A stretch of DNA of 64,000 bases, from NCBI GenBank assembly GCA_028679075.1, contig JAJRCF010000014.1, forward strand, positions 1-64,000, given 5' to 3'. The position numbers and the translations under genes were made by a program. The notes beneath the pieces were generated by a model. The model was given only the letters and a program-made list of their open reading frames with translations, was not told the DNA's origin and searched no databases. Shown here in pieces: positions 8,215 through 18,188 of the stretch. Source of the DNA: Methanoregula sp. GTDB lineage: Archaea > Halobacteriota > Methanomicrobia > Methanomicrobiales > Methanospirillaceae. The stretch's first letter is position 1. Each line of letters opens with the position of its first letter.

Positions 8215-9172
8215 GGTGGCGATGGCCCTGGCCTGCGCTGCCCTCCTTGCCGTGCCGGTCCTCGCGACCTATGCCGGCGACAAGCCGCTTGTTGATGCCT
8301 TCACCTGCGAAGGGAAGTGCGGGTACAGCTTCTCGGCCGGCAACAGCACGTACAGCGGGACGATCTATCCCGGCGACCGGTATGCCGTCTCGTTTACTCC
8401 CGGCCTGCCGGGGGACGCGGCTGTGAAGTATCAGCGGTACTATGTCTACTGGGCCTGGAGCCGGAAGGACCAGCAGTCGGTCTACCCGGAGATCGCCGTT
8501 GTGCCGGGCCCCGGTGCGGGAACCGCTCCAGTCCGCGAGGCACGGTATACCGACAACAAGGGGTTCAGCAGCCCAAGCGACTTCTATTCGGGCGTGGACA
8601 CGTTCTCCGGCGGGTTGCCTGTGCCCGGTACCGGTACGGTTACCTTTGCGGTGGAGAACAGCGGGGAAGAAAACAGCACTTTCGTGATCCAGGGCATCGG
8701 GCTCCTCACGGTGTACGAGAGTGCCTCGTCCCCGGAAGGTCTCGTCATTGTGAAGGAAGGGTGTGACATGCTGTACAACAGCTACGGCATCACTCCGGAG
8801 ATGGCCACGAGCAGCATGGACTTCAACCGGGATATCGATATGGGGCGGCTGGAATCGGCCACGCTCCACCTCGTCGCCCCCTCCGGGGGGTACACGCGCT
8901 CGGACGTTATCCGGAAGAACGCCCTGCAGTTCAACTACCGGCAGGGATCGGCGCTGCCGGAACTCTTCTCGGTGATAATCGGCCTTGTCTTCCCCAATGC
9001 GAACGGGAAGGAATGGGTCGACGTCTTCGACTCCGATTCTCAGCAGCAGATCGGGACTGAGGTCCGGGACGTTACCGCGTTTCTTTCCCCCCGGGCGAAC
9101 ACCGCGGCCGTGCAGGACCGGGGGGACTACCTGCTGCTGACCAATGCCATCCTGCACGTCAGGTACCGGTGA
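8198..9172 (+). CDS. DUF3344 domain secreted protein
   Basis: I take the ATG at 8198 (MTSRVRVAMALAC), which overlaps the previous stop by 17 bases; an upstream in-frame ATG at 8183 is also possible. A signal peptide (MALACAALLAVPVLATYA) precedes a compact DUF3344-like domain of about 300 residues with YYVYWAWSRKD, VENSGEENSTFVIQGIGLL and the terminal YLLLTNAILHVRY, which parallel segments of the larger DUF3344 proteins nearby. No membrane anchor or lipobox. Coupled translation and the tight gap to the ABC ATPase gene (9 bp) indicate one operon 6415-11061 or beyond, so this protein may be released or assembled with the help of the LolD/FtsX-type transporter. Confidence 0.75.
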   Translation: MTSRVRVAMALACAALLAVPVLATYAGDKPLVDAFTCEGKCGYSFSAGNSTYSGTIYPGDRYAVSFTPGLPGDAAVKYQRYYVYWAWSRKDQQSVYPEIAVVPGPGAGTAPVREARYTDNKGFSSPSDFYSGVDTFSGGLPVPGTGTVTFAVENSGEENSTFVIQGIGLLTVYESASSPEGLVIVKEGCDMLYNSYGITPEMATSSMDFNRDIDMGRLESATLHLVAPSGGYTRSDVIRKNALQFNYRQGSALPELFSVIIGLVFPNANGKEWVDVFDSDSQQQIGTEVRDVTAFLSPRANTAAVQDRGDYLLLTNAILHVRYR

Positions 9173-9181
9173 GGGAGATCC

Positions 9182-9846
<665 letters not shown>

Positions 9847-9850
<4 letters not shown>

Positions 9851-11061
9851 CGAAACTGCTCGACTTTGCCCGTCTCTCCGCACGCCAGGTCCGGAAGAAA
9901 CGGATGCGGGTGCTCCTGACCGCATTCGGGATCGCGATCGGCATCGCCGCCGTTGTCGCGATGGTATCGTTCGGCGAGGGGATCCGGTACCAGGCGATCG
10001 AGACGATCCGGCAGCAGTCGGACCTCACGCTTATCGAAGTGACCGGGTCCGTGAAGGACGGGACGGTCATCCCGATCACGGAGTCCAAGGCCGAACTTGT
10101 GCGGAAGATCCCGCATGTCGAAGCGGCCGGGCCGGTGTACAGGGTATCCTTCTCGACCCTGCGCCAGACCTATATCGACGTGCTGGGGATCCGTGCGGAA
10201 GACCTACGGGCACTGTTCCGGCCTGCCCTTGCCTCGGGAGAACTCTACCCTGCATCGTCCAGCCAGGTGCTTCTCGGTCACGAGCTGGCTGAGAAGCTGA
10301 AGAAGTACGAGGGGATACGCGAAGGCGACCTCTTCACGGTCGTCATCCGCGACTACAACGAGTACGGCGCCCCGTCGGACCGCAAGCTTGCAATAAAAAC
10401 GGGGGGCACGCTTCGCGCACGGGAGGACGCGCTCGACACCCTGCTCATCATGGACCGGGACGCCGTCAGCGCCCTTTCCAACGAGTCCATGCCGTACAAT
10501 GCGGTATACGTGCGGGTGGACGACCCGGAGAACGTTATGGCCGTGGCACGGGACGTCCAGTCGCTCGGCCTGACGGCAAACGGGGCATTCCGGCAGATCG
10601 AGTCGGTCAACCGGTTCATGGACCTCGTCATCCTCTTCCTCTCGATCTTTGCGGCCATCTCGCTCGTTGTCGGCGCCCTCATGATCGTCAACACCATGGT
10701 CATGTCGGTATACGAACGGACCCGCGAGATCGGCGTCTCCATGGCGCTCGGGGCCTCGCAGGGGGACGTAGTGACCCTGATCCTTACCGAGTGCCTGTAT
10801 ATCGGCATGATCGGTGGGATCGTGGGGGACCTCCTCGGGATATTCTTCTCCTGGGTGATCAACACAGCGGGAAAGGCGTACCTGATCTCGCAGACCGGGG
10901 ACCTCTTTTCCGCGTTCGCCCGCTACGACCTGGCACTGGTCACCCCCGGGATTCTTATAGCGGGGTTCCTGGTCGCGGTTATCCTCTCGCTGGTCTCCGG
11001 CATCTACCCGGCCCTCCAGGCAGCCCGCATGAACCCGGTCGAGGCGATACGGCATACGTGA
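9847..11061 (+). CDS. FtsX/MacB-type ABC permease
   Basis: A 404-residue membrane protein with the MacB/FtsX layout: a first transmembrane helix near residues 18-42 ([20 protein letters not shown]), a large extracytoplasmic domain of about 225 residues, then three C-terminal helices ([61 protein letters not shown]) and the typical ending [18 protein letters not shown]. The segment [15 protein letters not shown] before the third helix is a family hallmark that couples to the ATPase. Partner of the ATPase encoded immediately upstream. Likely acts on lipoproteins or surface proteins. Confidence 0.9.
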
Positions 11062-11096
11062 TTTTCGCATATACAGGAAAAGGAGAAAAAACAGCC

Positions 11097-12206
11097 ATGA
11101 CAGAAAAAACCAAGAGGAAAAAATTCCCCCGGTATTCCGGTATCGCAGCCACGCTGATCCTTGCGCTCCTGGTACTTGCCGCGTGCGCAGGGTCGGGGTG
11201 CGTGTCGCATCAGGACACAACGTCAGCGCCGGCAACGGCAGCACCCCCGGCCATCTCTCCGGATATCGCAACGGCATCGTCGGCCATTCCCACCGGTACC
11301 GGACAAGTTTCCGGCACTACCCTCCGGCGCATCATCGTCACCAATGCCGATGCAGCAGAACTCCTTCTCGCTATCGGCGCGGGGGACCGGGTCGTCGGCA
11401 TATCGGATACCGTGAAAAACCATCCCGTGCTCGGCTCGCGGTTTGCCGGGAAAGCAAGCATCGGCTCCTGGCAGGCACCCGATATCGAGACGATCCTCTC
11501 CCTCCATCCCGATGCAGTGATCAGCTATTCGAGCTACACGCCGAAGAATGCCGACCGGATAACCTCGGCAGGCATCCCCCTCCTCCTCATCGACTGCTAC
11601 AAGATCGACACCCTTGCCTCCGATGCGAGGCGGCTCGGGAACCTGACCGGCAGGGATGCAGAAGCAGAAGAGTACGTCGCGTTCCTCGAACAGTACGAGG
11701 CCCAGGTCCAGTCCCGGACCGCCGCTCACCCGCCCGCCCGACCCCCCCGGGTCTATATCGAGTCGTACTCCGATTATTCCGCCCTGACCGGGGGAAGCGG
11801 TGGCGACCTGCTGGTGACGATGGCCGGTGGCGAGAATATCGCAGGGCTGCTCCCGGTCTCCTCGCCGAAGGTCAACGCCGAATGGGTAACGGCCCAGGAC
11901 CCGGACGTGATCATCAAGACCGCTGCATCGGGAAAGAACGAGACCGAGCTTCGCGAGATCCATGCAAAGCTTGTCGGCAGGACCGGCATCGCGAACACCA
12001 GCGCGGTCAGGACCGGCAGGGTATACGTAATTTCGGGGAGCGTCACCTATGGCCCCCGTTCGGTGATCGGGCTCGCCTGGGTTGCAGGAATCCTCAATCC
12101 CGACACATCAGCCGCTATCCGACCCCGGGAGATCCAGGACGAGTATGCCGGCCGTTTTGTAGCCGCGACAAACACGACTGCCGCAATCTACCCGCAGCCC
12201 GGGTAA
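11097..12206 (+). CDS. BtuF/FecB-like ABC substrate-binding lipoprotein
   Basis: I choose the ATG at 11097 (MTEKTKRKKF), preceded by AGGAAAAGGAG; the frame is open further upstream but overlaps the permease. A signal segment (ILALLVLAACAGSGC) ends in a lipobox-like Cys, then a Ser/Thr/Pro/Ala linker. The body has the two-lobed class III binding fold of cobalamin and iron-siderophore binding proteins: RRIIVTNADAAELLLAIGAGDRVVG, PDIETILSLHPDAVISY, and TYGPRSVIGLAWVAGILN. No permease is encoded next to it on this strand; the nearest FecCD permease and ATPase are on the minus strand at 16.2-18.1 kb. It lacks the paired Cys motif of the three binding proteins at 52-56 kb. Confidence 0.85.
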   Translation: MTEKTKRKKFPRYSGIAATLILALLVLAACAGSGCVSHQDTTSAPATAAPPAISPDIATASSAIPTGTGQVSGTTLRRIIVTNADAAELLLAIGAGDRVVGISDTVKNHPVLGSRFAGKASIGSWQAPDIETILSLHPDAVISYSSYTPKNADRITSAGIPLLLIDCYKIDTLASDARRLGNLTGRDAEAEEYVAFLEQYEAQVQSRTAAHPPARPPRVYIESYSDYSALTGGSGGDLLVTMAGGENIAGLLPVSSPKVNAEWVTAQDPDVIIKTAASGKNETELREIHAKLVGRTGIANTSAVRTGRVYVISGSVTYGPRSVIGLAWVAGILNPDTSAAIRPREIQDEYAGRFVAATNTTAAIYPQPG

Positions 12207-12356
12207 GGCAGCCCGGGGTCCGCCCCTCGCCCCGGGTATTTCCGGGAAGATATTGATCCGGGATACTGACTATACTACTATTTTTCACACTCTTCACACT
12301 AATTATGACGAAAATTAAATAAATTTTTAATATTGGCCGGTAAATAATCATCCAGT

Positions 12357-15300
12357 ATGATCCCGTCCCTGTCCGGCCAGTCCCGGTGCCCGCCTCCTGT
12401 CATTGCCCCGGCCCCCGCTCGCGCCGGGCGGACCCCGGGCAGGGCAGCGGACAGGCCCCTCCCGGTAAAGAGGCTTCCTTTACGGTGTATCGCCCTAATG
12501 ATCCTGGTCCTGCTTGCAGCCCTGTTCATCCTCGCCCCGGCAGCGAGGGCCAATGACTTCATGGGCGGCATCCCGTTACGGACGGTAGACTCGGGAGTTG
12601 TCTCGGGAGGGATCTGGTACGATACCTACAACGGATTCGACCACAGTTCAGCATACAAGTCCTTCAACCCCCCTGCCGCTACCGACATCCAGTGGGCCCG
12701 GCTCTATGTCGGTGTCTACTGCGGCCACATGCAGAACAATTATGCGGGAAGGGCAGAGATAAGCCTCGATACGGACAACGACGGGAAAGGTGACCAGGTT
12801 CTTGGCCGGGAGGAGATGAATGTTGAGTACACGTATCCCGGGAACGGCGGTACCGGCCCGGTTTACGTGGGTAACGGCAACCGGGTCACAAGCGATTACG
12901 TCTTCTCGTACGATGTGAAGAGCCATCTGACAGGGAAACCTATAGGCGTCGGCGTCAAGACCGAGAAAGCCACTCCCTCGTCCTCGTTCGACGACAGGAT
13001 CAAGTTCATGGCACTGGTCGTTGCCTACAATGATGGGGACGGGGACAAGGTCTATTACTGGGTCAACGAAGGCCACGACCCCATGAGCGCATTGAACGAT
13101 AATGGCTATACCGGCGAGACCTCGTTCTCCACTTCAAAGATTGTCGAGAGCGAAGACCGGGAATACTCGGCAACCCTCTCCTCGCTGTACATGGCCAGTG
13201 TTGACGGGATCTACACCCTGAATGGCGACGAACTCATGGGGAACGGGGCCCCGCAGGGAGAGTATTTCGGCACGGAGGACTGGGACGTGACCGACTCGAT
13301 CGAGCTTGGGGATGACACAACACTCCAGTACGAACGCTCGGGCGCTTACTTCAAGATCCCCCTTGCCCTCCTCACCGTTGCATTCAGGGAACGGCCGGAA
13401 GGTACGCTTGAGATAACTTCCAACCCCGCGGGTGCGCAGATCCTGCTCGATGACGAAGAGACCGGTAAGACAACCAACCAGACCTTCACTGGCATCAGTG
13501 TCGGGCAGCACACGGTGCAGGCAATCCTCGTGGACAATGATAAATACCGTGAACCCGATCCGGTAACCGTCACGGTCAGGAACAAGGAGACGACCACGGT
13601 CAACATCACTATACCCCAGATCAACGGGTCCATCGACATCACCTCCGAACCGGACGGGGCATGGGTATATCTCGACGGGAAGAATATGTCCGTCCTGTCC
13701 GACACGCTCCTTGAGGGCGTGATCGTCGGGGAACATACGGTTGACCTCTTCAAACCCGGGTACGGAAATGCCACTGCTGCCGTCTTCCTAGAGGAAGACC
13801 AGACAGAGTCCATTGAACTGGAACTTGTGGAACTGGCAGCCAATGTATCGTCAGGAGGGATGGACCCGTTCGCAGGGGTTGGGTATACCGGCCGGCCCCT
13901 CTCCCTGTACCGCCACGGCTCAGTGAAGGGAAACGTGGCGGTCCTGAAATCCGAAGGATATTCCGGCCTGCTCGGGAAGGGGATGAGCGTAACCTACCCG
14001 GTCGAGGTGAGTGTCCCGGAGTCTGCCACGGTTACGGACGCCCGCCTGTACGTGTACACCACCTGGAGTCACGATGCCGGTGTCCTCCAGGGAAGGGCAT
14101 CCTCGCCCGGAGTGGAGATGGATGGGGAATCCCTGGAGAGGGCCACAGTATATTCCGACCGGAAAGGGAACGGCACGTACGACTACCCGGTCGAGACCCA
14201 CTGCTATGCCCCGACAGGTATCCCGCCCGGGAACAGGACGATTACGTTCACGGTTACCAATACCGGCGGACCTGCGGACAAGTTCGCTGCGTACGGTGTC
14301 GTGCTCCTCCTTGTCACCGAGGATCCTGACGGAAGGGAAATCGAGTACTGGCTCGGCGAGGGATCCGATGCGGTGTACGCTAACCCCGAATTCAATGTCG
14401 ATACCGCGACTGCGGAAACAAGCATCCAGTTCCCCGGCACCCTCAACATGACCACAATCGCGGAGGGCGAGCTCTATGTTATCAGCACGGCGGCATCCGG
14501 CAGCGGCAACCGCATCCTGTTCAATGGCCAGACCTGGGCGAACGTACTGAGTGGTGGATCTTCCGGGATCAGCCTCGCGCGGATGAATGTCAGCACCGAT
14601 GTCCTGCGTTCCGGAAACACCGCGGGCATCGGGAGTGTGGGAGAGGAGATCAAGGGCGACTACATGGAGAACCGGAACCTTGTCCTTGTCGTGACAAAGG
14701 CACTCGAAGGAGGTTTTCCCGTTGCCACTGTCCCGTTGTCAGCGAGTGGGGAGGGGGACGATTCCGAAGACAACAGTGACGATCCCACCAGCACGGTCAA
14801 CCAGACGAACCCGTCCCTGTCTGCGACCGGACCAATCGAGGAAGTCCTCGATCCTTCGGAAAAAACGTATGCGGTCCGTGTCCTCTCCAACCCTCCCGGG
14901 GCGCTCGTCTCGGTGGATTACCAGTACCGCGGCAAGGCAACACCGGATACCGTCACGGGTCTTACGGCCGGGAACCATACCCTGTCCGTTGATATGCCGG
15001 GTTTTGACCCCGTAGAGGAACGGATCTTTCTTACCACAAACCAGACGATAACATTTGATCTGGCAACACGGGGAACTTCCGTGTTATCGTTGGAAAAGGT
15101 TGCAGATACCGAAAAAGAACTCCTGAACCAGGAAAACTACGGGGGCGTATACATAACGTCGAGTCCCGACCAGGCCGTTATTTATGTTGACGGGAAAAAG
15201 ACCGGCTTTACTACCCCGGGAATTATTTACGGCCTCAAGGAAGGCAAACATACCGTACAGGTAAAACTGGCAACTACAACGGGGTCCGCAAACCAGGAGA

Positions 15301-16028
15301 AGATCAAATTCCCCATCGAGAAGAAGGAAGTCTGGGTTGCTAACGGGATCATCACCCCGGTCTCAATCACCTCGTATGAGAATTCCGTTCTTGCACGACC
15401 GGTGATCAATTCGACCGCATTCAACAGTTCCGTATTTACGATAAACGGGAATTCGCACCAGTACCATATGGCAGAGAGCATCCCGGTACAGGTATCACAG
15501 AATTATGTCACGCTCCACACAAACGATTCCTATATTACCTACACGATCTTCGCGGACAATTCCAGCGAAAACGTGATAGAACCCCGGGCGTATACCCTCA
15601 ATAATGTGTGGGTAGAATCCGATCCCCCGGGCGCTGATATTTATGTTGACGGGTTTTCCACGGGCCTTACCACCCCTTATCTCGTCAGGAACCTGTCGGA
15701 CCAGGACCATCTCATCAGGGTCTCGAAGCCGGGATATTATCCCCTTGAGAGCACCGTCCGTATTGCTGGTGTGGACCTGGTCCGCCGCTTTGTCCTTGAA
15801 CCCTACATGAACGGGATGCTTTCCGTTGCGAGCAACCCGTCGGGAGGAAAGATCTACATCAATGGCAAGGATACCGGGAAGAAAACACCGTACGTATTCC
15901 AGTACATGACTGTCGGGAAATATACGATCAAGGTGGTCCAGAACCAGACCAAGGCAACCTATGAAGAATTCATGGTCGAACCCAATGTTGTCAACGAGGT
16001 CAACCTCACGCTGAAGAAAAGCAAGTGA
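12357..16028 (+). CDS. Giant DUF3344-PEGA surface protein
   Basis: A 1223-residue protein. About 40 residues rich in Pro and Arg precede a signal-type helix (CIALMILVLLAALFILAPAARA). Two DUF3344 domains follow (about 63-345 and 497-800; YVGVYCGHMQ, YYWVNEGHDP, then YVYTTWSHDA, YWLGEGSDA). Six PEGA-type segments with the NPxGAxxxxDG pattern start near residues 347, 424, 838, 931, 1083 and 1155 (for example ESDPPGADIYVDGFSTG). PEGA domains are surface beta-domains. There is no obvious C-terminal anchor. The start could be later than 12357, because the first 40 residues look unlike a signal. Probably binds or displays a ligand outside the cell; the ligand is unknown. Confidence 0.8.
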   Translation: MIPSLSGQSRCPPPVIAPAPARAGRTPGRAADRPLPVKRLPLRCIALMILVLLAALFILAPAARANDFMGGIPLRTVDSGVVSGGIWYDTYNGFDHSSAYKSFNPPAATDIQWARLYVGVYCGHMQNNYAGRAEISLDTDNDGKGDQVLGREEMNVEYTYPGNGGTGPVYVGNGNRVTSDYVFSYDVKSHLTGKPIGVGVKTEKATPSSSFDDRIKFMALVVAYNDGDGDKVYYWVNEGHDPMSALNDNGYTGETSFSTSKIVESEDREYSATLSSLYMASVDGIYTLNGDELMGNGAPQGEYFGTEDWDVTDSIELGDDTTLQYERSGAYFKIPLALLTVAFRERPEGTLEITSNPAGAQILLDDEETGKTTNQTFTGISVGQHTVQAILVDNDKYREPDPVTVTVRNKETTTVNITIPQINGSIDITSEPDGAWVYLDGKNMSVLSDTLLEGVIVGEHTVDLFKPGYGNATAAVFLEEDQTESIELELVELAANVSSGGMDPFAGVGYTGRPLSLYRHGSVKGNVAVLKSEGYSGLLGKGMSVTYPVEVSVPESATVTDARLYVYTTWSHDAGVLQGRASSPGVEMDGESLERATVYSDRKGNGTYDYPVETHCYAPTGIPPGNRTITFTVTNTGGPADKFAAYGVVLLLVTEDPDGREIEYWLGEGSDAVYANPEFNVDTATAETSIQFPGTLNMTTIAEGELYVISTAASGSGNRILFNGQTWANVLSGGSSGISLARMNVSTDVLRSGNTAGIGSVGEEIKGDYMENRNLVLVVTKALEGGFPVATVPLSASGEGDDSEDNSDDPTSTVNQTNPSLSATGPIEEVLDPSEKTYAVRVLSNPPGALVSVDYQYRGKATPDTVTGLTAGNHTLSVDMPGFDPVEERIFLTTNQTITFDLATRGTSVLSLEKVADTEKELLNQENYGGVYITSSPDQAVIYVDGKKTGFTTPGIIYGLKEGKHTVQVKLATTTGSANQEKIKFPIEKKEVWVANGIITPVSITSYENSVLARPVINSTAFNSSVFTINGNSHQYHMAESIPVQVSQNYVTLHTNDSYITYTIFADNSSENVIEPRAYTLNNVWVESDPPGADIYVDGFSTGLTTPYLVRNLSDQDHLIRVSKPGYYPLESTVRIAGVDLVRRFVLEPYMNGMLSVASNPSGGKIYINGKDTGKKTPYVFQYMTVGKYTIKVVQNQTKATYEEFMVEPNVVNEVNLTLKKSK

Positions 16029-16166
16029 CATGGCAGCGGGGAACGGGAAAATGCCCGTGCCGTGGTACCCCGTCTCTCTATTTACCCTCTTGTGTATGCC
16101 GGGGCATCGCGGGGACGATACGTTCATTTCCGGGTACCGTAATTCCAGGCACTCCTCCGGGTGCAG

Positions 16167-16952
16167 TTATGGTGCTGCTCTCGCCCGGAACGGTACCAGG
16201 AATTTTCCCTGCTCATTCTCGACAACAAAGGCATCCACGCCATAGACGTTGCTGATGCATTCGGGAGTCAGGATATCCTGAGGTTTCCCGTAGCCGGCCA
16301 TCCTTCCCCCGTGGAGAACGACCACGGTATCGGCGTAGCGGTAGGCGAGGTTGAGGTCATGGACGGCGACGATCATGCCAGCCCCGCGTTCCCACGTGAT
16401 CTCCCGCATGGTCTCCATCACCCCGATCTGGTACCGGATGTCGAGCGCACTGGTTGGCTCGTCGAAGAGGAAGAGCTTCGGGTCCTGCGCAAGGGCCCGG
16501 GCAATGAAGACCTTCTGCCGCTCCCCGCCGGAGAGCTGGTCCATGTAACTCCCCGCCATGTTCCCCATCTCCAGCGCATCGAGCGAGTGCTGGACTCTTG
16601 AGAGTTCCTCGTCCGACACCGACCACCTGATGTGCTGTCGCCTGCCGAGGAGGACAGTCTCGAATACCGTGGAGTAGAGGGTGTAGGTGAAGTGCTGGGG
16701 AACGTAACCGACACACTTGGCAAGCTCGATGGGATCGATCTTCCGGATATCAGTCCCGTCAATGCTGATGCTTCCTGAGGTCTGTCTGTGGATTCCTGCA
16801 AGGGTCTTGATGAGCGTGGACTTACCGGAACCATTGGGGCCGACAAGGGCGACAATCTCGGATTTTCCTACGGAGAACGAGATAGTATCAAGCACCCGTT
16901 TCTCCCCATATTCCTTGCAGACATCCTCGATGACAATCTCCATCCGGTCCAC
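16167..16952 (-). CDS. FecE/BtuD-type ABC importer ATPase
   Basis: A 261-residue ATPase: Walker A GPNGSGKST (38-46), Q-loop YVPQHF, signature LSGGERQKVFIARALAQ, Walker B LFLFDEPTSALD, and H-loop VAVHDLN. These features, with the CVGYVPQHFTYTLYSTVFE segment, are of the iron-complex/cobalamin importer group. It begins four bases after the stop of the FecCD permease and forms a minus-strand pair with it. The last residues (VVENEQGKFLVPF) are usual for this family. Substrate is not readable from the ATPase. Confidence 0.9.
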   Translation of the reverse strand: MDRMEIVIEDVCKEYGEKRVLDTISFSVGKSEIVALVGPNGSGKSTLIKTLAGIHRQTSGSISIDGTDIRKIDPIELAKCVGYVPQHFTYTLYSTVFETVLLGRRQHIRWSVSDEELSRVQHSLDALEMGNMAGSYMDQLSGGERQKVFIARALAQDPKLFLFDEPTSALDIRYQIGVMETMREITWERGAGMIVAVHDLNLAYRYADTVVVLHGGRMAGYGKPQDILTPECISNVYGVDAFVVENEQGKFLVPFRARAAP

Positions 16953-16955
16953 CTC

Positions 16956-18128
16956 CTAGTACAGGCCCCTGCCTTTCCCCCGCATGATCAGGAACAGGAA
17001 GAAGACGCCCCCGATCGCGTACATGATGATGCCGACCGGGATCTCCACCGGGCTCATGATGGTCCGGGCTGCCGTATCGGATACCAGCAGGATCAGAGCG
17101 CCCGTCAGGCCGGCGCACGGGATGAGGTACCGGTGGTCGCTGCCGATGATCATCCGGCAGATGTGCGGGCCCATGAGGCCGATAAACCCGATGATACCGG
17201 TGAAGGCAAGGCAGCAGGAGGCGGCAAAGGTTGAGATCATCAGGCCGGAGAGGCGCAGGCGCTCGACATCGATCCCGAGATTCTTTGCCACGTCATCCCC
17301 GGCGGAGAGGGCGTTTAAGTCCCATGCACTCCGCTCAAGAAGGATAAAGCATACGATGACCAGTGGGACGAGGAGCAGGACGGCACTCCAGCTCGCCCCC
17401 CACATGCCTCCCATCAGCCAGACCATCAGTTCCCGGAGTTTCTCGTTGTTGGTGGTGTACTTGAGCGCCATCACACCGGCCGTGAAGAGGTAGCCGATCA
17501 CGACCCCGGCAAGGATCAGGGTGGACTGCGTTGTGCCCCGCGACCGTGAGATCCAGTACACGAGGATCATGGAGAGCCAGCCGAAGAGGAAGGCGAAGAC
17601 AACGATCCACATGTCGTAGCTCAGCAGGAAGTACGAGACAAGGACGCCGGGCCCAAGGACAATCGCAAGTGCAGCGCCAAAGGACGCGGCGGATGAGAGC
17701 CCGAGGGTGAACGGGCTCACAAGCGGATTCCGTAAGAGGCCCTGCATGACCGCCCCGGCAACCGCAAGACTGATACCGGTGAGGATTGCGAGAAAGATCC
17801 GGGGCAGCCGGAACCCGACCACGATCAGTTCGGCCTGGGGATTCTCCGGTGCCGGAATGGTGAACGGGATGGCATCGTACCACGCGGCAACGGAAGGGAG
17901 GAACGCGTGCAGGAAGTTCTGGATCGAAACGGCACAGGAATGCCCGATGGCAAGGACCGTGTCCTGAGGGGTGATGGAGACGGTACCGATGCCTGCTGAC
18001 AGCACTGCGGTCACGATGACAAGGAGCGAGAGGCCGGTGATCAGGGCGATGCGCCGGGTGCTGCCCGCTCTGTAGAGCGTGTGAACCGATACGTCCGCTG
18101 CCGATACGGGTGATGCGCTGTCAGGCAT
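16956..18128 (-). CDS. FecCD/BtuC-type ABC importer permease
   Basis: A 390-residue polytopic permease of the FecCD family. The motif RLPRIFLAILTGISLAVAGAVMQGLLRNPLVSPFTLGLSSAASFGAAL is characteristic (here cited only by its core RNPLVSPFTLGLSS). About ten helices are expected; the GFIGLMGPHICRM segment near the C-terminus is the family's coupling region. It has a longer cytoplasmic N-terminus than usual (about 30 residues) and ends in RGKGRGLY. Paired with the ATPase at 16167. The binding lipoprotein at 11097 is the nearest candidate partner. Divides the surface genes from the chelatase genes and is transcribed in the same direction as the ChlI-ChlD gene upstream. Confidence 0.85.
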   Translation of the reverse strand: MPDSASPVSAADVSVHTLYRAGSTRRIALITGLSLLVIVTAVLSAGIGTVSITPQDTVLAIGHSCAVSIQNFLHAFLPSVAAWYDAIPFTIPAPENPQAELIVVGFRLPRIFLAILTGISLAVAGAVMQGLLRNPLVSPFTLGLSSAASFGAALAIVLGPGVLVSYFLLSYDMWIVVFAFLFGWLSMILVYWISRSRGTTQSTLILAGVVIGYLFTAGVMALKYTTNNEKLRELMVWLMGGMWGASWSAVLLLVPLVIVCFILLERSAWDLNALSAGDDVAKNLGIDVERLRLSGLMISTFAASCCLAFTGIIGFIGLMGPHICRMIIGSDHRYLIPCAGLTGALILLVSDTAARTIMSPVEIPVGIIMYAIGGVFFLFLIMRGKGRGLY

Positions 18129-18188
18129 GTGTTTCCGGATTTGTGCTATACCCTAGTGGAACCTGCAGGATCGCTGATGAAACTGCAT